From positions 145,281-209,280 of the forward strand of contig NZ_JADNRK010000002.1 in the NCBI RefSeq assembly GCF_015594845.1: DNA of 64,000 nt. The letters run 5' to 3'. Below the pieces are notes generated by a model. It made no database searches and was not told the origin of the DNA. It worked only from the letters and a program-made list of their open reading frames with translations. The stretch is from Alkalibacter mobilis. Lineage in GTDB: Bacteria > Bacillota > Clostridia > Eubacteriales > Alkalibacteraceae. Positions 34,641 to 43,741 of the stretch are shown one piece after another (within the stretch, counting starts at the first letter, position 1; each line of letters starts with the position of its first letter). Both the position numbers and the translations under genes were made by a program.

Positions 34641-35969
34641 TTAAATGTTGCTTTCCAATATATTTTTTATAAAACTGAATCCATCCAGATCCTGTGGTGT
34701 CACATTTGCCTTTAATTCTTTCCTTACATCATCCAAACTCAAATCATCCAAAAAAACAGGTTCATCGTGTTTAAGCATGTTGGAAGGAATAAATATTTGA
34801 TTATAATGACTACTTGACTTCAATTGATCAATCAAGTCCCGTCCTGTGATCAATCCGGTTACAGTTATTTTTTCTCCGAAAAATTCATTGATTATCCTGT
34901 GGACTTTTATTTTTATGTCGGGATATTTTAACATGATCAGTTCGCTGATATCTAAAATGTCCTCGTAGGCCAAAACACCCGTAGCAAGGGATATCTCCTT
35001 GGGAGATGATGGGCTGGTCGCCTTAGCTATAGCCTCTTTGCAGTCATTGATAAAAAATGACATCATTCCTACGCCATTTTCCAATTGGTTGAATCCTTCA
35101 TAGTATTCTTTTTCAGGTATCTCGATTTCTGCTTTTAGAAAGAATTCATCACTGGGAAATACAAACCTGGTATTGTGCTTAGAAAGCATATTGTCTTGAA
35201 CATCTCGAATTATTTTTAAGGTTTTCCTGCACTCTTCCTTGGTGAAAGACCTCAGATGAGATAATTTCTCTCTAAACTTGGTTATGCCTACGGGTACAAC
35301 TGAAACAGTTTCCATGTATGGATAATGCCCTGATAAATCATTGAGTGTTTTTATTAAATTGTCTCCATCGTTTATCTCGGGACATAACACTATCTGACCA
35401 TTCATATGCATGTTTTTATCAGCAAATCTTTGAATAAGATCGTTTATTTTGCCCGCATTTTTGTTGTTGAGCATTTGCCTGCGCAATTCGGGATCGGTCG
35501 TATGTATCGAAATATTGATCGGTTGGATCCTGTAATCTATGATCCTCTGTATTTCTTCCTCTTTAAGATTCGTCAAGGTTACATAGTTCCCGTGCATGAA
35601 AGACAATCTGGTATCATCGTCCTTGAAGTACAATGTATGTCTCATACCTCTTGGCAATTGATCGATAAAACAGAATATACACTTGTTATTGCAGCTTTTG
35701 GGTTCATCAAGAAGTCCTTGTTCAAAGCTCAACCCTAGTGATTCGTCCAATTCTTTTTCAATTTCAAGTTCCCATATTTCGCCGGACATTTTTTCTATCT
35801 CTACCACAATTTCATTGTCATTCAAGAGATAATAGTAATCAAATATGTCCTTTGGGATTTTATTATTTATAGAAACCAAAACATCACCGGGTTCGATATC
35901 CAACTCTTCGGCAATGCTGTTTACTTCTACTTCCGATATAACTATTTTTTTTGTTTTTTTCTCGTTCAC
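34641..35969 (-). CDS. DUF512 radical-SAM-like protein with PDZ domain
   Basis: The 442-residue protein has an N-terminal PDZ-like domain (EEVNSIAEELDIEPGDVLVS-type region, residues 1-65), a CxxxCxxC cluster (CNNKCIFCFIDQLPRGMR) and a C-terminal DUF512 domain. This family is very widely conserved in Clostridia next to der, but its reaction is unknown. GTG at 35969 is preferred as start since AGGTGAT precedes it; a longer reading from 36002 lacks a ribosome binding site. Its promoter is at 36041-36070. Confidence 0.9.
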   Translation of the reverse strand: MNEKKTKKIVISEVEVNSIAEELDIEPGDVLVSINNKIPKDIFDYYYLLNDNEIVVEIEKMSGEIWELEIEKELDESLGLSFEQGLLDEPKSCNNKCIFCFIDQLPRGMRHTLYFKDDDTRLSFMHGNYVTLTNLKEEEIQRIIDYRIQPINISIHTTDPELRRQMLNNKNAGKINDLIQRFADKNMHMNGQIVLCPEINDGDNLIKTLNDLSGHYPYMETVSVVPVGITKFREKLSHLRSFTKEECRKTLKIIRDVQDNMLSKHNTRFVFPSDEFFLKAEIEIPEKEYYEGFNQLENGVGMMSFFINDCKEAIAKATSPSSPKEISLATGVLAYEDILDISELIMLKYPDIKIKVHRIINEFFGEKITVTGLITGRDLIDQLKSSSHYNQIFIPSNMLKHDEPVFLDDLSLDDVRKELKANVTPQDLDGFSFIKNILESNI

Positions 35970-36040
35970 TCTATCACCTGTTTCAATTGGGTTTACCCAC
36001 AAACTTCTAAATACAAAGTTGATCAGTCAATTCTTTATGT

Positions 36041-36070
36041 ATATTATCATTTATGAACGCAGACGGTCAA
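36041..36070 (-). promoter_or_regulatory. Promoter of the DUF512-der-gpsA operon
   Basis: TTGACC at 36065-36070 and TAATAT at 36041-36046 on the minus strand with an 18-base spacer. Confidence 0.6.
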
Positions 36071-36087
36071 GTTTTATATTTTTAGCA

Positions 36088-36131
36088 ATTATAAAATGCG
36101 CCCCAAAAATATTTTAAATTTTTGAGACGCA
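36088..36131 (-). terminator. Terminator of the phoP-phoR operon
   Basis: A 14-bp stem with several G-T pairs (TGCGTCTCAAAAAT with ATTTTTGGGGCGCA) around TTAAAAT, followed by TTTTATAAT on the minus strand, fifteen bases past the phoR stop. Confidence 0.75.
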
Positions 36132-36145
36132 CTTCTTTTTACCTC

Positions 36146-37930
36146 TCAATATAAGTCATTACCGCTTAAATCATTTTTCACATAATTAAACGAAACTGTA
36201 AACACAGTGCCTTCGTTGACCTTGCTGCTTACTTTGATTTCGCCTCCTTGCGATTGAACTATATGCTTGACAATAGCTAATCCCAGTCCTGTTCCACCCT
36301 CTTTTCTGGCCCGTCCTTTCTCTACCCTGTAAAAACGCTCAAAAATTCTTTCCAGATCTTCCTCTGCTATACCTATTCCTGAATCCAAAACCTCGAGTTT
36401 TACTGACTTTGGGTCTTTATACATCCTTATTATAATTTGAGAATTTTCATTGCTGAACTTAATGGCATTGCCTATCAGATTTAAACACATTTGCCTGAAA
36501 TAGTCTTTATTGAAAAGCACTCTCGGTAAATTTTCAGAGGTTTCGACTTTAATCTCTATACCCTTTTCTTTGGCCAGATTTTTAGAAATTTCAACTGCTT
36601 CCTCCAAATTGGTTTTAGGATCGATCCACTCTTTATTTAGACCTTTAATGTTGTTTTCGTTATCCAAAAACGACAATGTCAAAATGTCTTCAACCAAATC
36701 TATCAATCTTTCTGTTTCCATATGGATTATATTGTAAAATTGTTCTCTTGTTCGCTCATCTTCCACTCCTTCTTTCAAAGTTTCAATGAAACCTTTGATG
36801 CTTGTTATTGGAGTTTTAAGTTCATGAGATACGTTTGCCACAAAATCTTTTCTGATATTTTCTAATTTTCTAATTTGGGTAACATTTTGTAAAACAAGGA
36901 TATAACCTTGTACGAAGTCATTTTCGCTGATTTTGCTAATAGTCAGCCTTACTATTTTACCGGATATCTCTGATTCAAATGAGACAAGTGTACCGCTATT
37001 TACATCATCAACAAACCTTTTTAGTTCGTCAAATATTTTTATAGTCCGAATGATCTCAAAAATATTTTTTCCTATCACTTTTTCATTTTCTGTGATTTCC
37101 AGAATCTCTTTGGCACTCTTATTGATTATCTTTACACTCATATTATTGTCGATTGCGATAATTCCATCAACAATATTTGCAAGGATCACTTCGAGTTCAG
37201 AATTTCTATCAGATAAAAGATTAAATGTATCCTGTAATTCATCTGCCATATCGTTCAATGAATCGGTCAAGTCTCCAATTTCATCTCTTTTGAACCAGGT
37301 CATCCTCTCAGTATAATTGCCCCCCGCTATACTTTTTGCGAACAGGCTGATTTCTTTAACCGGCTTCAACAAATAGGCCAGTATGTATCTGGAAAAAAAT
37401 GCAGCAACAAAAAAACTGAATAAAATGTAAAACAACATGTTTTTAAGGCTTTGATAATATATATCTTCGGTAAGACTTAGTCTCATGGACAATCTTACAA
37501 CGGCAGTCTCTGCTTCATCCAGATAAATCTTTCTGGCAAGATACATCATATCTGCTTTGATCGAATCGCTGTGCCTGATGGTACGTTTGGGTTCATCTGC
37601 AAATGCACTTTTTACTTCAGGCCTATCTAAATGATTTTCCATGGTTTCGGCATCCCTGTCAGTGTCATAGACAACATTTCCTTTATTGTCAATGAGTGTT
37701 ATCCTATATTCATTATTAAGCACCGTATTCTGGATCATGGTGTTGCTTTCTGCATTGTAAAAATCTTCTGTTCCGCTGATGGACAGTTCTATGGCGCTTA
37801 AAGCTCTATCGAGCCCGTCTTCCACAAAATCATAATATAGGCTTTTTGAATTGTTCAAAGTTAAAAAACCCATAAGCGCCAATGTCAAGAATAATATCAT
37901 CAATGTAGACAAAAATATTTTTTTTATCAT
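36146..37930 (-). CDS. phoR: Phosphate-regulon-type sensor histidine kinase
   Basis: Membrane sensor kinase of 594 residues: membrane helix 1 at about 5-25, an extracytoplasmic sensing domain, helix 2 at about 162-185, then HAMP (to about 240), PAS (about 245-355), and the kinase with phospho-acceptor His369 (HELKTP) and the ATP-binding motifs NLIGNAIKFS, DSGIGI and GGTGLGLAI. Domain order matches PhoR. The Pho box in front of the partner regulator supports a phosphate role, although the stimulus itself is inferred. Confidence 0.9.
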   Translation of the reverse strand: MIKKIFLSTLMILFLTLALMGFLTLNNSKSLYYDFVEDGLDRALSAIELSISGTEDFYNAESNTMIQNTVLNNEYRITLIDNKGNVVYDTDRDAETMENHLDRPEVKSAFADEPKRTIRHSDSIKADMMYLARKIYLDEAETAVVRLSMRLSLTEDIYYQSLKNMLFYILFSFFVAAFFSRYILAYLLKPVKEISLFAKSIAGGNYTERMTWFKRDEIGDLTDSLNDMADELQDTFNLLSDRNSELEVILANIVDGIIAIDNNMSVKIINKSAKEILEITENEKVIGKNIFEIIRTIKIFDELKRFVDDVNSGTLVSFESEISGKIVRLTISKISENDFVQGYILVLQNVTQIRKLENIRKDFVANVSHELKTPITSIKGFIETLKEGVEDERTREQFYNIIHMETERLIDLVEDILTLSFLDNENNIKGLNKEWIDPKTNLEEAVEISKNLAKEKGIEIKVETSENLPRVLFNKDYFRQMCLNLIGNAIKFSNENSQIIIRMYKDPKSVKLEVLDSGIGIAEEDLERIFERFYRVEKGRARKEGGTGLGLAIVKHIVQSQGGEIKVSSKVNEGTVFTVSFNYVKNDLSGNDLY

Positions 37931-37938
37931 AACAGCTC

Positions 37939-38628
37939 CTATTCTTTAAACCTGTAACCTACACCTCTTACGGTTTCAATAAACTTTGGATTATTGTCAT
38001 CATCTTCGATCTTTTGTCTTAAATGTCTTATATGAACATCGACAGTTCTTGTTTCTCCAATATAATCGTAACCCCACACCGTATCCAACAAATAATTCCT
38101 ATTTAGAACCTTGCCTCTATTTTTGATCAATAGTGCCAAAAGCTCATATTCCTTTAATGTGAGATTAACCAACTCACCTGATTTGAAGACTTTAAAGGCC
38201 TCTTGATGCATTTCAATATTGTCGATTTTAATAATGTCTTCATCATGTACAACTTCTAAACTTCTCCTTAATACGGCCTTCACTCTTGCAACGAGCTCCT
38301 TGATGCTGAAAGGTTTTGTAAGATAATCGTCCGCACCTATTTCAAAACCCAATACCTTGTCAAATTCAGTGTCTCTAGCTGTCAAAACTATAACTGGTGT
38401 TTTACTTATTCCTTCGGTCTCTCTCATTTCCTTAAGAATGTTCAGCCCATCCTTGTTGGGAAGCATCAAATCCAATATAACCAAAGCAGGGTTTGTTGTC
38501 TTCACGAGGTCGATGGCATCCGCTCCATCATTAGTCCCTGAAACCACGTAACCATTCTTCTCAAGGTTGAATTTTATCAATTCAAAAATATTTTTTTCAT
38601 CTTCAACTACAGCAATTTTACAACTCAT
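37939..38628 (-). CDS. phoP: OmpR/PhoB-family response regulator
   Basis: DNA-binding response regulator of 229 residues: receiver domain with phospho-acceptor Asp53 (ILDLMLPNKDG), conserved Thr and Lys (K104-like in DYLTKPF), and C-terminal winged helix (TLKEYELLALL ... GYRFKE). Called phoP (phoB in some nomenclatures) because a PHO-box pair overlaps its own -35 region and PhoR follows. Other OmpR-type roles cannot be excluded by sequence alone. Confidence 0.9.
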   Translation of the reverse strand: MSCKIAVVEDEKNIFELIKFNLEKNGYVVSGTNDGADAIDLVKTTNPALVILDLMLPNKDGLNILKEMRETEGISKTPVIVLTARDTEFDKVLGFEIGADDYLTKPFSIKELVARVKAVLRRSLEVVHDEDIIKIDNIEMHQEAFKVFKSGELVNLTLKEYELLALLIKNRGKVLNRNYLLDTVWGYDYIGETRTVDVHIRHLRQKIEDDDNNPKFIETVRGVGYRFKE

Positions 38629-38652
38629 GTTTACCTCCTTGATTCTCTACTA

Positions 38653-38694
38653 ATTATATAATACTATTTTTCTACTGTGTTAATTTAATGTTAA
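38653..38694 (-). promoter_or_regulatory. phoP promoter with tandem Pho boxes
   Basis: On the minus strand TTAACA-TTAAA-TTAACA (38678-38694) gives two direct repeats of the Bacillus-type PHO box half-site TT(A/T/C)ACA, five bases apart, and TATAAT follows at 38653-38658. The boxes overlap the position where the -35 hexamer should be, the layout expected for an activator that replaces the -35 contact. Suggests autoregulation by phosphorylated PhoP. Confidence 0.7.
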
Positions 38695-38701
38695 TTTTCG
38701 A

Positions 38702-38739
38702 AATTTAAAAGAGCAATCTCGCATTTAACGAGATCGCTC
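38702..38739 (-). terminator. Terminator of the aspS-csoR-rseC operon
   Basis: GAGCGATCTCG pairs with CGAGATTGCTC (one G-T) around a seven-base loop, then TTTTAAATTT on the minus strand, just past the RseC-like gene. Confidence 0.8.
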
Positions 38740-38743
38740 CAGT

Positions 38744-39178
38744 CTAATCACATTTTCCGATCACAGCTGTTATTTGAGGTTCGTACCCTTTAGAAAACTT
38801 TCCAGCTTTTTCAGCTATTTTTATTATCACATATGTCATGGCTGTCATAACTGTTCCAAGAAAAAACGCAGGCATGGGACTGTCGCCTAAATTCATCATT
38901 TCATTGAGAAAATAAAAACCAATGATGGCTCCTACCACAAACATTACCAGCGGGATTCCATATGCTATCATGGAAGCTTTCATAATATTGGTGAATTGCA
39001 TCTCAACTTCTACGATTTCACCCTCTTTTGCTCCTATTCCATTGAATGCAACTGCCTCCATGGTCATTTTTTCTTTGCCCACGGAACAGGCACCGCAGTC
39101 ACCGCAAGCTGCGTGCCTATTTATTGTAACATTTGCCTTTTTCCCTGTAATACTCCTTACTACACCAATTTCTTTCAT
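38744..39178 (-). CDS. RseC/SoxR-reducer-like membrane protein
   Basis: The 144-residue protein has an N-terminal soluble domain with a cysteine cluster (CGDCGAC, Cys25/28/31), then two membrane helices (about 72-92 and 102-120), the RseC_MucC family layout. In Rnf- or Rsx-containing anaerobes such proteins go with redox complexes; here no rnf gene is near and the partner is unknown. It is the last gene of the aspS-csoR-rseC unit. Confidence 0.85.
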   Translation of the reverse strand: MKEIGVVRSITGKKANVTINRHAACGDCGACSVGKEKMTMEAVAFNGIGAKEGEIVEVEMQFTNIMKASMIAYGIPLVMFVVGAIIGFYFLNEMMNLGDSPMPAFFLGTVMTAMTYVIIKIAEKAGKFSKGYEPQITAVIGKCD

Positions 39179-39194
39179 ATTATCACCTGTTCAT

Positions 39195-39455
39195 CTATTT
39201 AAGGAACTTTTTCATCAGCCCCAACAACTCGTCCAAATCCATATCGTCTTTATTTTCAATGATTCCACTCAAACATTGTTTTGCATGATTATCAAGCACA
39301 ATTGCAGATGTGGATTCCAACGCAGACTTGACAGCACTCAATTGGGTCAATAAAGATTTGCAATCTTCATCATTTTCTATCATTTTGCGAATTCCTCTTA
39401 TTTGACCCTCGATACGATTTAATCTGACCAAAATATTTTTTTTTGATTCATTCAT
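39195..39455 (-). CDS. CsoR/RcnR-family metal-sensing repressor
   Basis: The 86-residue all-helical protein has the ligand triad Cys32, His57, Cys61; the spacing C-x24-H-x3-C equals that of the copper sensor CsoR (C36-H61-C65), so copper(I) is the likeliest inducer, though formaldehyde, sulfide or nickel sensors of this family have similar cores. No copper ATPase or chaperone gene lies next to it; the neighbours are aspS and an RseC-like redox protein. Helix-rich start IEGQIRGIRKMIE is the family DNA-contact region. Confidence 0.88.
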   Translation of the reverse strand: MNESKKNILVRLNRIEGQIRGIRKMIENDEDCKSLLTQLSAVKSALESTSAIVLDNHAKQCLSGIIENKDDMDLDELLGLMKKFLK

Positions 39456-39466
39456 AAAATCACCTC

Positions 39467-41239
39467 TTAAAGTTTTTTAAGAATCAATCCCAACTCATCC
39501 AACCTAGCGTCTTCGGCTATGTCAGGAGCCATTGTCATTGGACAACTATGATTTTGTGTTTTGGGAAACGCTATAACGTCTCTGATATTGTCGGTATCTA
39601 AAATTGCCATTACAAGTCTATCCAATCCAAATGCTATCCCTCCATGTGGTGGAGTACCGTACTTAAACGAGTCAAGTAAAAATCCAAAATTTTCAGAAGC
39701 CTTCTCATCACTGAATCCCAGTGTATTAAACAATTTTTCCTGAAGATTTTTGTTGTGTATCCTTATGCTTCCGCCCCCGATCTCTGCACCGTTAAGAACC
39801 ATATCATATGCCTTTGCCCTTGCTTTCAAAGGTTCCGTATCTAAAAGATCAACATCTTCATCTTTGGGACTGGTAAACGGATGATGTATGGCTACATAAC
39901 GTTTCTCCTCTTCATCATACTCCAAAAGAGGGAAATCCGTTATCCAGACAAATTCGTACTTGCCTTCGTGGTTCAAATTGAGTTTTCGTGCAATTTCAAG
40001 TCTTAATTGTCCCAATGCATCCCATACTATATTCTGCTTGTCTGCGACAATCAATATCAAATCACCAGGTTCAGCACCCGTCCCTAATATTATATCATTT
40101 ATTTCGTCTTCGGTTAAAAACTTTTCTATTGGTGACTTCACACCCTCTTCGGTGATTTTTATCCATGCAAGGCCCTTGGCTTGATAGATCTTGACAAAGT
40201 CTACCAAGGCGTCAATCTCCCTTCTGCTGAACAGGTCCCCGCAACCTTTCGCATTTATAGCCCTGACGTCCCCACCGTTTTTGATTGAGTCGGAAAACAC
40301 TTTGAACGCAGAATTTTCCACTGCACTTTTTATATCTTTAAGTTCAAATCCAAACCTTAAATCAGGTTTATCGGACCCGAATCTATTCATGGCTTCAAGG
40401 TAAGTCATTCTTCTTATAGGAAGTTTTACTTCTACGTCCAACATTTCTTTGAAAAGACCCGCTATCATTTTTTCATTAATTGACATGACATCATTTTCAT
40501 CCACGAAGGACATTTCTATATCCACCTGTGTAAACTCGGGTTGTCTGTCCTGCCTTAAATCCTCATCTCTAAAACACTTGACGATCTGATAGTATCTATC
40601 GAATCCCGATACCATTAATATTTGTTTGAATAACTGAGGAGATTGAGGCAAAGCAAAAAAATTGCCCTTTTGAACCCTGCTCGGAACCAAAAAACTTCTT
40701 GCTCCTTCAGGTGTGGGTTTTGTGAGAAATGGCGTTTCAACTTCGATGAATTCTTCATTATCCAAGAAATTTCTTATATATTTTGATACCTTGTGTCTTG
40801 TTTTCATGTTGTTTTGCATCTTGCTTTTTCGCAAATCCAAGTATCGGTATTTCAATCGTACACTTTCCTTGGAAGTATCACTGTCATCCACGTATATGGG
40901 AGGTGTTTGAGCAGTATCCAATATCTTGACATTATCACAGATTATCTCCAGCTCGCCTGTAGGTATGTTTGCATTGTAATTTCCTGCATCTCTTCTTACC
41001 ACATTTCCCTCGATTTGAATTACAAATTCGCTTCTAAGTCTATCCGCAATTTTCAATGCTTCTTCGTTGTTTTCTCCATTGAATACAAGCTGTATCACTC
41101 CAGTTCTGTCTCTCAGATCTATGAATACAACTCCTCCCAAATCCCTTCTGTTCTGTACCCAACCACACAATTTAACATTTTCACCAATATTATTTTCGTT
41201 AATTTCTGCGCACATACCGCTTCTGTAATAAGTTTTCAT
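39467..41239 (-). CDS. aspS: Aspartyl-tRNA synthetase
   Basis: Charges tRNA-Asp (and in organisms lacking AsnRS also tRNA-Asn). The 590-residue class II enzyme of the bacterial type has an N-terminal OB anticodon domain, motif 2 (FRDEDLRQDRQPEFTQ), the bacterial GAD insertion, and motif 3 (GIAFGLDRLVM). Of two adjacent ATGs the second (41239) has the better AGGAGG spacing. A T-box leader with transcription terminator sits upstream; csoR and rseC follow. Confidence 0.97.
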   Translation of the reverse strand: MKTYYRSGMCAEINENNIGENVKLCGWVQNRRDLGGVVFIDLRDRTGVIQLVFNGENNEEALKIADRLRSEFVIQIEGNVVRRDAGNYNANIPTGELEIICDNVKILDTAQTPPIYVDDSDTSKESVRLKYRYLDLRKSKMQNNMKTRHKVSKYIRNFLDNEEFIEVETPFLTKPTPEGARSFLVPSRVQKGNFFALPQSPQLFKQILMVSGFDRYYQIVKCFRDEDLRQDRQPEFTQVDIEMSFVDENDVMSINEKMIAGLFKEMLDVEVKLPIRRMTYLEAMNRFGSDKPDLRFGFELKDIKSAVENSAFKVFSDSIKNGGDVRAINAKGCGDLFSRREIDALVDFVKIYQAKGLAWIKITEEGVKSPIEKFLTEDEINDIILGTGAEPGDLILIVADKQNIVWDALGQLRLEIARKLNLNHEGKYEFVWITDFPLLEYDEEEKRYVAIHHPFTSPKDEDVDLLDTEPLKARAKAYDMVLNGAEIGGGSIRIHNKNLQEKLFNTLGFSDEKASENFGFLLDSFKYGTPPHGGIAFGLDRLVMAILDTDNIRDVIAFPKTQNHSCPMTMAPDIAEDARLDELGLILKKL

Positions 41240-41242
41240 CAT

Positions 41243-41377
41243 TTCCTCCTTGTTTAATATATCCGTTAGATTTTATTTGTTTCAATCACAAAATATCTGT
41301 TCCCAAGATCATGTCTATATGAAAGCAATGCACCTTAAATAAAATATTGAAGTGCCAATGTTTTTAAGAGATCTTCT
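41243..41377 (-). other. Leader segment between T-box terminator and aspS
   Basis: About 135 bases of AT-rich sequence between the T-box terminator and the aspS ribosome binding site (AGGAGG at 41243-41251). I see no gene, hairpin or clear promoter in it. Confidence 0.4.
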
Positions 41378-41611
41378 AAAAAAACGAAAGCCCGTCCCTG
41401 ACAATTACGTCAGGGACGAGCTTTGATAACCCGTGGTACCACCCTGTTTGGTTGAATTAACAACCCACTTTGTATTATAACGCGTTTAGCGAACAGACTC
41501 CAAAGTGTTATTCCGATGAATGTACAAAAAAATGCTTTCAGTCGCGGCATTTTATCCCTGTCAGACTTAGACATCGTACTCCCTTTTTCATAGTCCCTTT
41601 ATATGCAATTG
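41378..41611 (-). promoter_or_regulatory. T-box riboswitch leader of aspS
   Basis: The T-box core AGGGTGGTACCACGGG is at 41430-41445 on the minus strand, the antiterminator sequence that pairs with the uncharged tRNA acceptor end. It is followed by a terminator of 16 bp (41387-41402 with 41409-41424, one mismatch) and a run of seven Ts at 41379-41385. Stem I is short and I could not locate the specifier codon with confidence; the downstream gene implies tRNA-Asp (GAC or GAU). Uncharged tRNA should raise read-through into aspS-csoR-rseC. Predicted transcript start is near 41611. Confidence 0.9.
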
Positions 41612-41617
41612 TTTATT

Positions 41618-41646
41618 ATTATAATTATTTATTTATTTCATGTCAA
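41618..41646 (-). promoter_or_regulatory. Full-consensus promoter of the aspS T-box transcript
   Basis: TTGACA at 41641-41646, spacer of exactly 17 bases, TATAAT at 41618-41623 on the minus strand. The stop codon of hemZ (41633-41635) lies inside the spacer, so the promoter overlaps the end of the upstream gene. Confidence 0.9.
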
Positions 41647-43108
41647 CATCAATTAAACCACTTTTAACCGACATGATTTTTCTTTCCACTATTTTTTCAA
41701 TATCTTCAATATAAATACTGAGATTTTTGACTGTTTCCAATCTCACCAAGCGATCATTTGATGGCGAGTATAACTTGCCTGAAGATCCTGCTCCCAAACC
41801 TATTATCGTTCTCTTATCCGACATTATTGCCATATTGTATATACCGTTATGTCCCTCTTTTGCATAACCAATGTTTTCTCCGTTATTGATTGAATATTTT
41901 TGTCTATACATGTAATATGGTTCATAACCGCTTTTTACAAATATATCATAGATGGTTTTTGCCGCATGGTCAACATCTTTATGGGATGAAAAAAAATCTG
42001 TACCAGATTCTTTTTTCAATCTGGAAGAATTTTTAAGTGACAAACTATGCACAGTAATATTTTCGGGTTCAAGTTTTGATATCTCAATTGCAGTTTCTAT
42101 CATATCTGAGCTGTTTTCGTCTTCAAGACCTATGATCATATCACAGTTTACGGTCCTAAATTTATGAGCCTTTACCATTTTAAAAGCATTGCGGAATTCT
42201 TCTATGCTATGTGATCTGCCAATTTTATTCAAAGTATTTTCATTGAATGTCTGGGGATTTATGGATATCCTGTCAATATTCCATTCTTTAAGAACATCGA
42301 GTTTATCGTTAGTAATAGTGTCGGGGCGTCCAGCTTCAAATGTAAACTCTACTAAAGACGAAGTGTCGAAATTATCGTGTATCGCTTTCATTAGTCTGTG
42401 AATCTGAATTTTATTCAAAACGGTGGGAGTACCGCCCCCAACGTAAACAGTTTCCAGCTCAAAAGCACTTTCATTCAGAAACTTCCCCATTTTTTCGATT
42501 TCAATGACGAGACTTTCCAGATATTTCTCCAACATCTGTTCATTATTGACTGCATCATAAGTGATAAAAGAACAATAACTGCACCTTCCCGGGCAAAATG
42601 GTATGTTTATGTAAAGACTGTATTTCTTAACATTCAACGGATACAGCTCTCTGATCTCTTTTTTTGCGATGGAAACAAGCATTTCCGTTTCTCTTCCGCC
42701 TACTCTGTATTCTGTTGAAATCTCGTTTAAAACCCCTTGGCATGATTTTCCTTCAAGAAGTTTCTTGTGAGCGATCCTAGCAGGTCTTATGCCTGTCAAT
42801 GTTCCCCATTTCAATTTGCGACCAGTCACAATTGAAAGAGAATCATATAAAAAAATCTTCAGTTGGTGTCTTTCGTTCAATTTACTTTCAATCAACTGCT
42901 TATACTCATATTTGTCGAAATCTAACAAATCAGCTTCCATGTGCATGGAAGTCTTTGTTTTTGTGATTTTCAAAAAATTTTTTTCGCAGCTTTTATCCAA
43001 TTTTTGTTGAACTACTATCGGATATCCCGGAAAAAAAGACATCATTATTTCTCTGACATCATTCTCAAATATATCACCGGTCAAATCTAGATAAATCGCA
43101 TTTCCCAT
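41633..43108 (-). CDS. hemZ: Coproporphyrinogen III oxidase-like radical-SAM protein HemZ
   Basis: Radical-SAM enzyme of the oxygen-independent coproporphyrinogen dehydrogenase/HemW group. The 491-residue protein has Cys172, Cys176 and Cys179 (CxxxCxxC in FCPGRCSYCSF), the GGGTPT motif, and an extra N-terminal domain of about 160 residues typical of HemZ. A role in tetrapyrrole synthesis is inferred from family; some homologues act as heme chaperones. It directly follows the MBL-fold gene (one base between), in the relA-dtd-mbl-hemZ row that is common in Clostridia. Confidence 0.9.
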   Translation of the reverse strand: MGNAIYLDLTGDIFENDVREIMMSFFPGYPIVVQQKLDKSCEKNFLKITKTKTSMHMEADLLDFDKYEYKQLIESKLNERHQLKIFLYDSLSIVTGRKLKWGTLTGIRPARIAHKKLLEGKSCQGVLNEISTEYRVGGRETEMLVSIAKKEIRELYPLNVKKYSLYINIPFCPGRCSYCSFITYDAVNNEQMLEKYLESLVIEIEKMGKFLNESAFELETVYVGGGTPTVLNKIQIHRLMKAIHDNFDTSSLVEFTFEAGRPDTITNDKLDVLKEWNIDRISINPQTFNENTLNKIGRSHSIEEFRNAFKMVKAHKFRTVNCDMIIGLEDENSSDMIETAIEISKLEPENITVHSLSLKNSSRLKKESGTDFFSSHKDVDHAAKTIYDIFVKSGYEPYYMYRQKYSINNGENIGYAKEGHNGIYNMAIMSDKRTIIGLGAGSSGKLYSPSNDRLVRLETVKNLSIYIEDIEKIVERKIMSVKSGLIDVDMK

Positions 43109-43109
43109 T

Positions 43110-43730
43110 TTATACCTCTTGAAGATATGGATTTATTTTGAGTTCTTCACCAATCGAACTGCTGTCCCCATGACCAGGATGCACTTTATACTCTTTATCC
43201 AGTTCCTTAAGTTTTTTCAATGAAATCTTCATTTGGTTAAAGTCACTTGACGGAAAATCTGTTCGTCCGATAGAGCCATTGAACAAAGTATCTCCGGTAA
43301 AAAGATCTTTACCGTACAGCAGACATATGCATCCTGGAGTATGTCCTGGAGTATGTATGACTTTTAGTTCAATCCCTTCAAAAGACATAATGTCATTATC
43401 TTCTACCGCTATAACTCGTTCTGGTTTGTCGAAAGTAAAACTTCTGGAAAAATGAGCCGACAAATTCAGCTCTGGTTTAAATAGCATCTCTACTTCAGAG
43501 CTGTGCACATAAACATCTACATCGAAATGATCGGTCAATTGATTTAAATTTGCAATATGATCGTAGTGACAATGGGTCATAACTATGCCTGCAAGAGTTG
43601 CATCATTTCTATTTAAAATATCAATAAAATCCTCGATTTTTCCGACCGGATCGATAAAAACCGCAACCTTGTCTTGAATAAGTATGTAGCTGTTTGTTGT
43701 AAACATGTTCAACATTTTTTTTAAAATCAT
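43110..43730 (-). CDS. Metallo-beta-lactamase fold hydrolase (glyoxalase II-like)
   Basis: The 206-residue protein has the metal-binding motif THCHYDH (HxHxDH) near residue 52, further His in HTPGHTPGC, Asp in GDTLF and a C-terminal HPGHGD, the full set of zinc ligands of the superfamily. It is near the size of YcbL/glyoxalase-II-type thioester hydrolases. Substrate unknown. It sits between dtd and hemZ in a conserved Clostridial order. Confidence 0.88.
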   Translation of the reverse strand: MILKKMLNMFTTNSYILIQDKVAVFIDPVGKIEDFIDILNRNDATLAGIVMTHCHYDHIANLNQLTDHFDVDVYVHSSEVEMLFKPELNLSAHFSRSFTFDKPERVIAVEDNDIMSFEGIELKVIHTPGHTPGCICLLYGKDLFTGDTLFNGSIGRTDFPSSDFNQMKISLKKLKELDKEYKVHPGHGDSSSIGEELKINPYLQEV

Positions 43731-43741
43731 ATTTCCACCCG

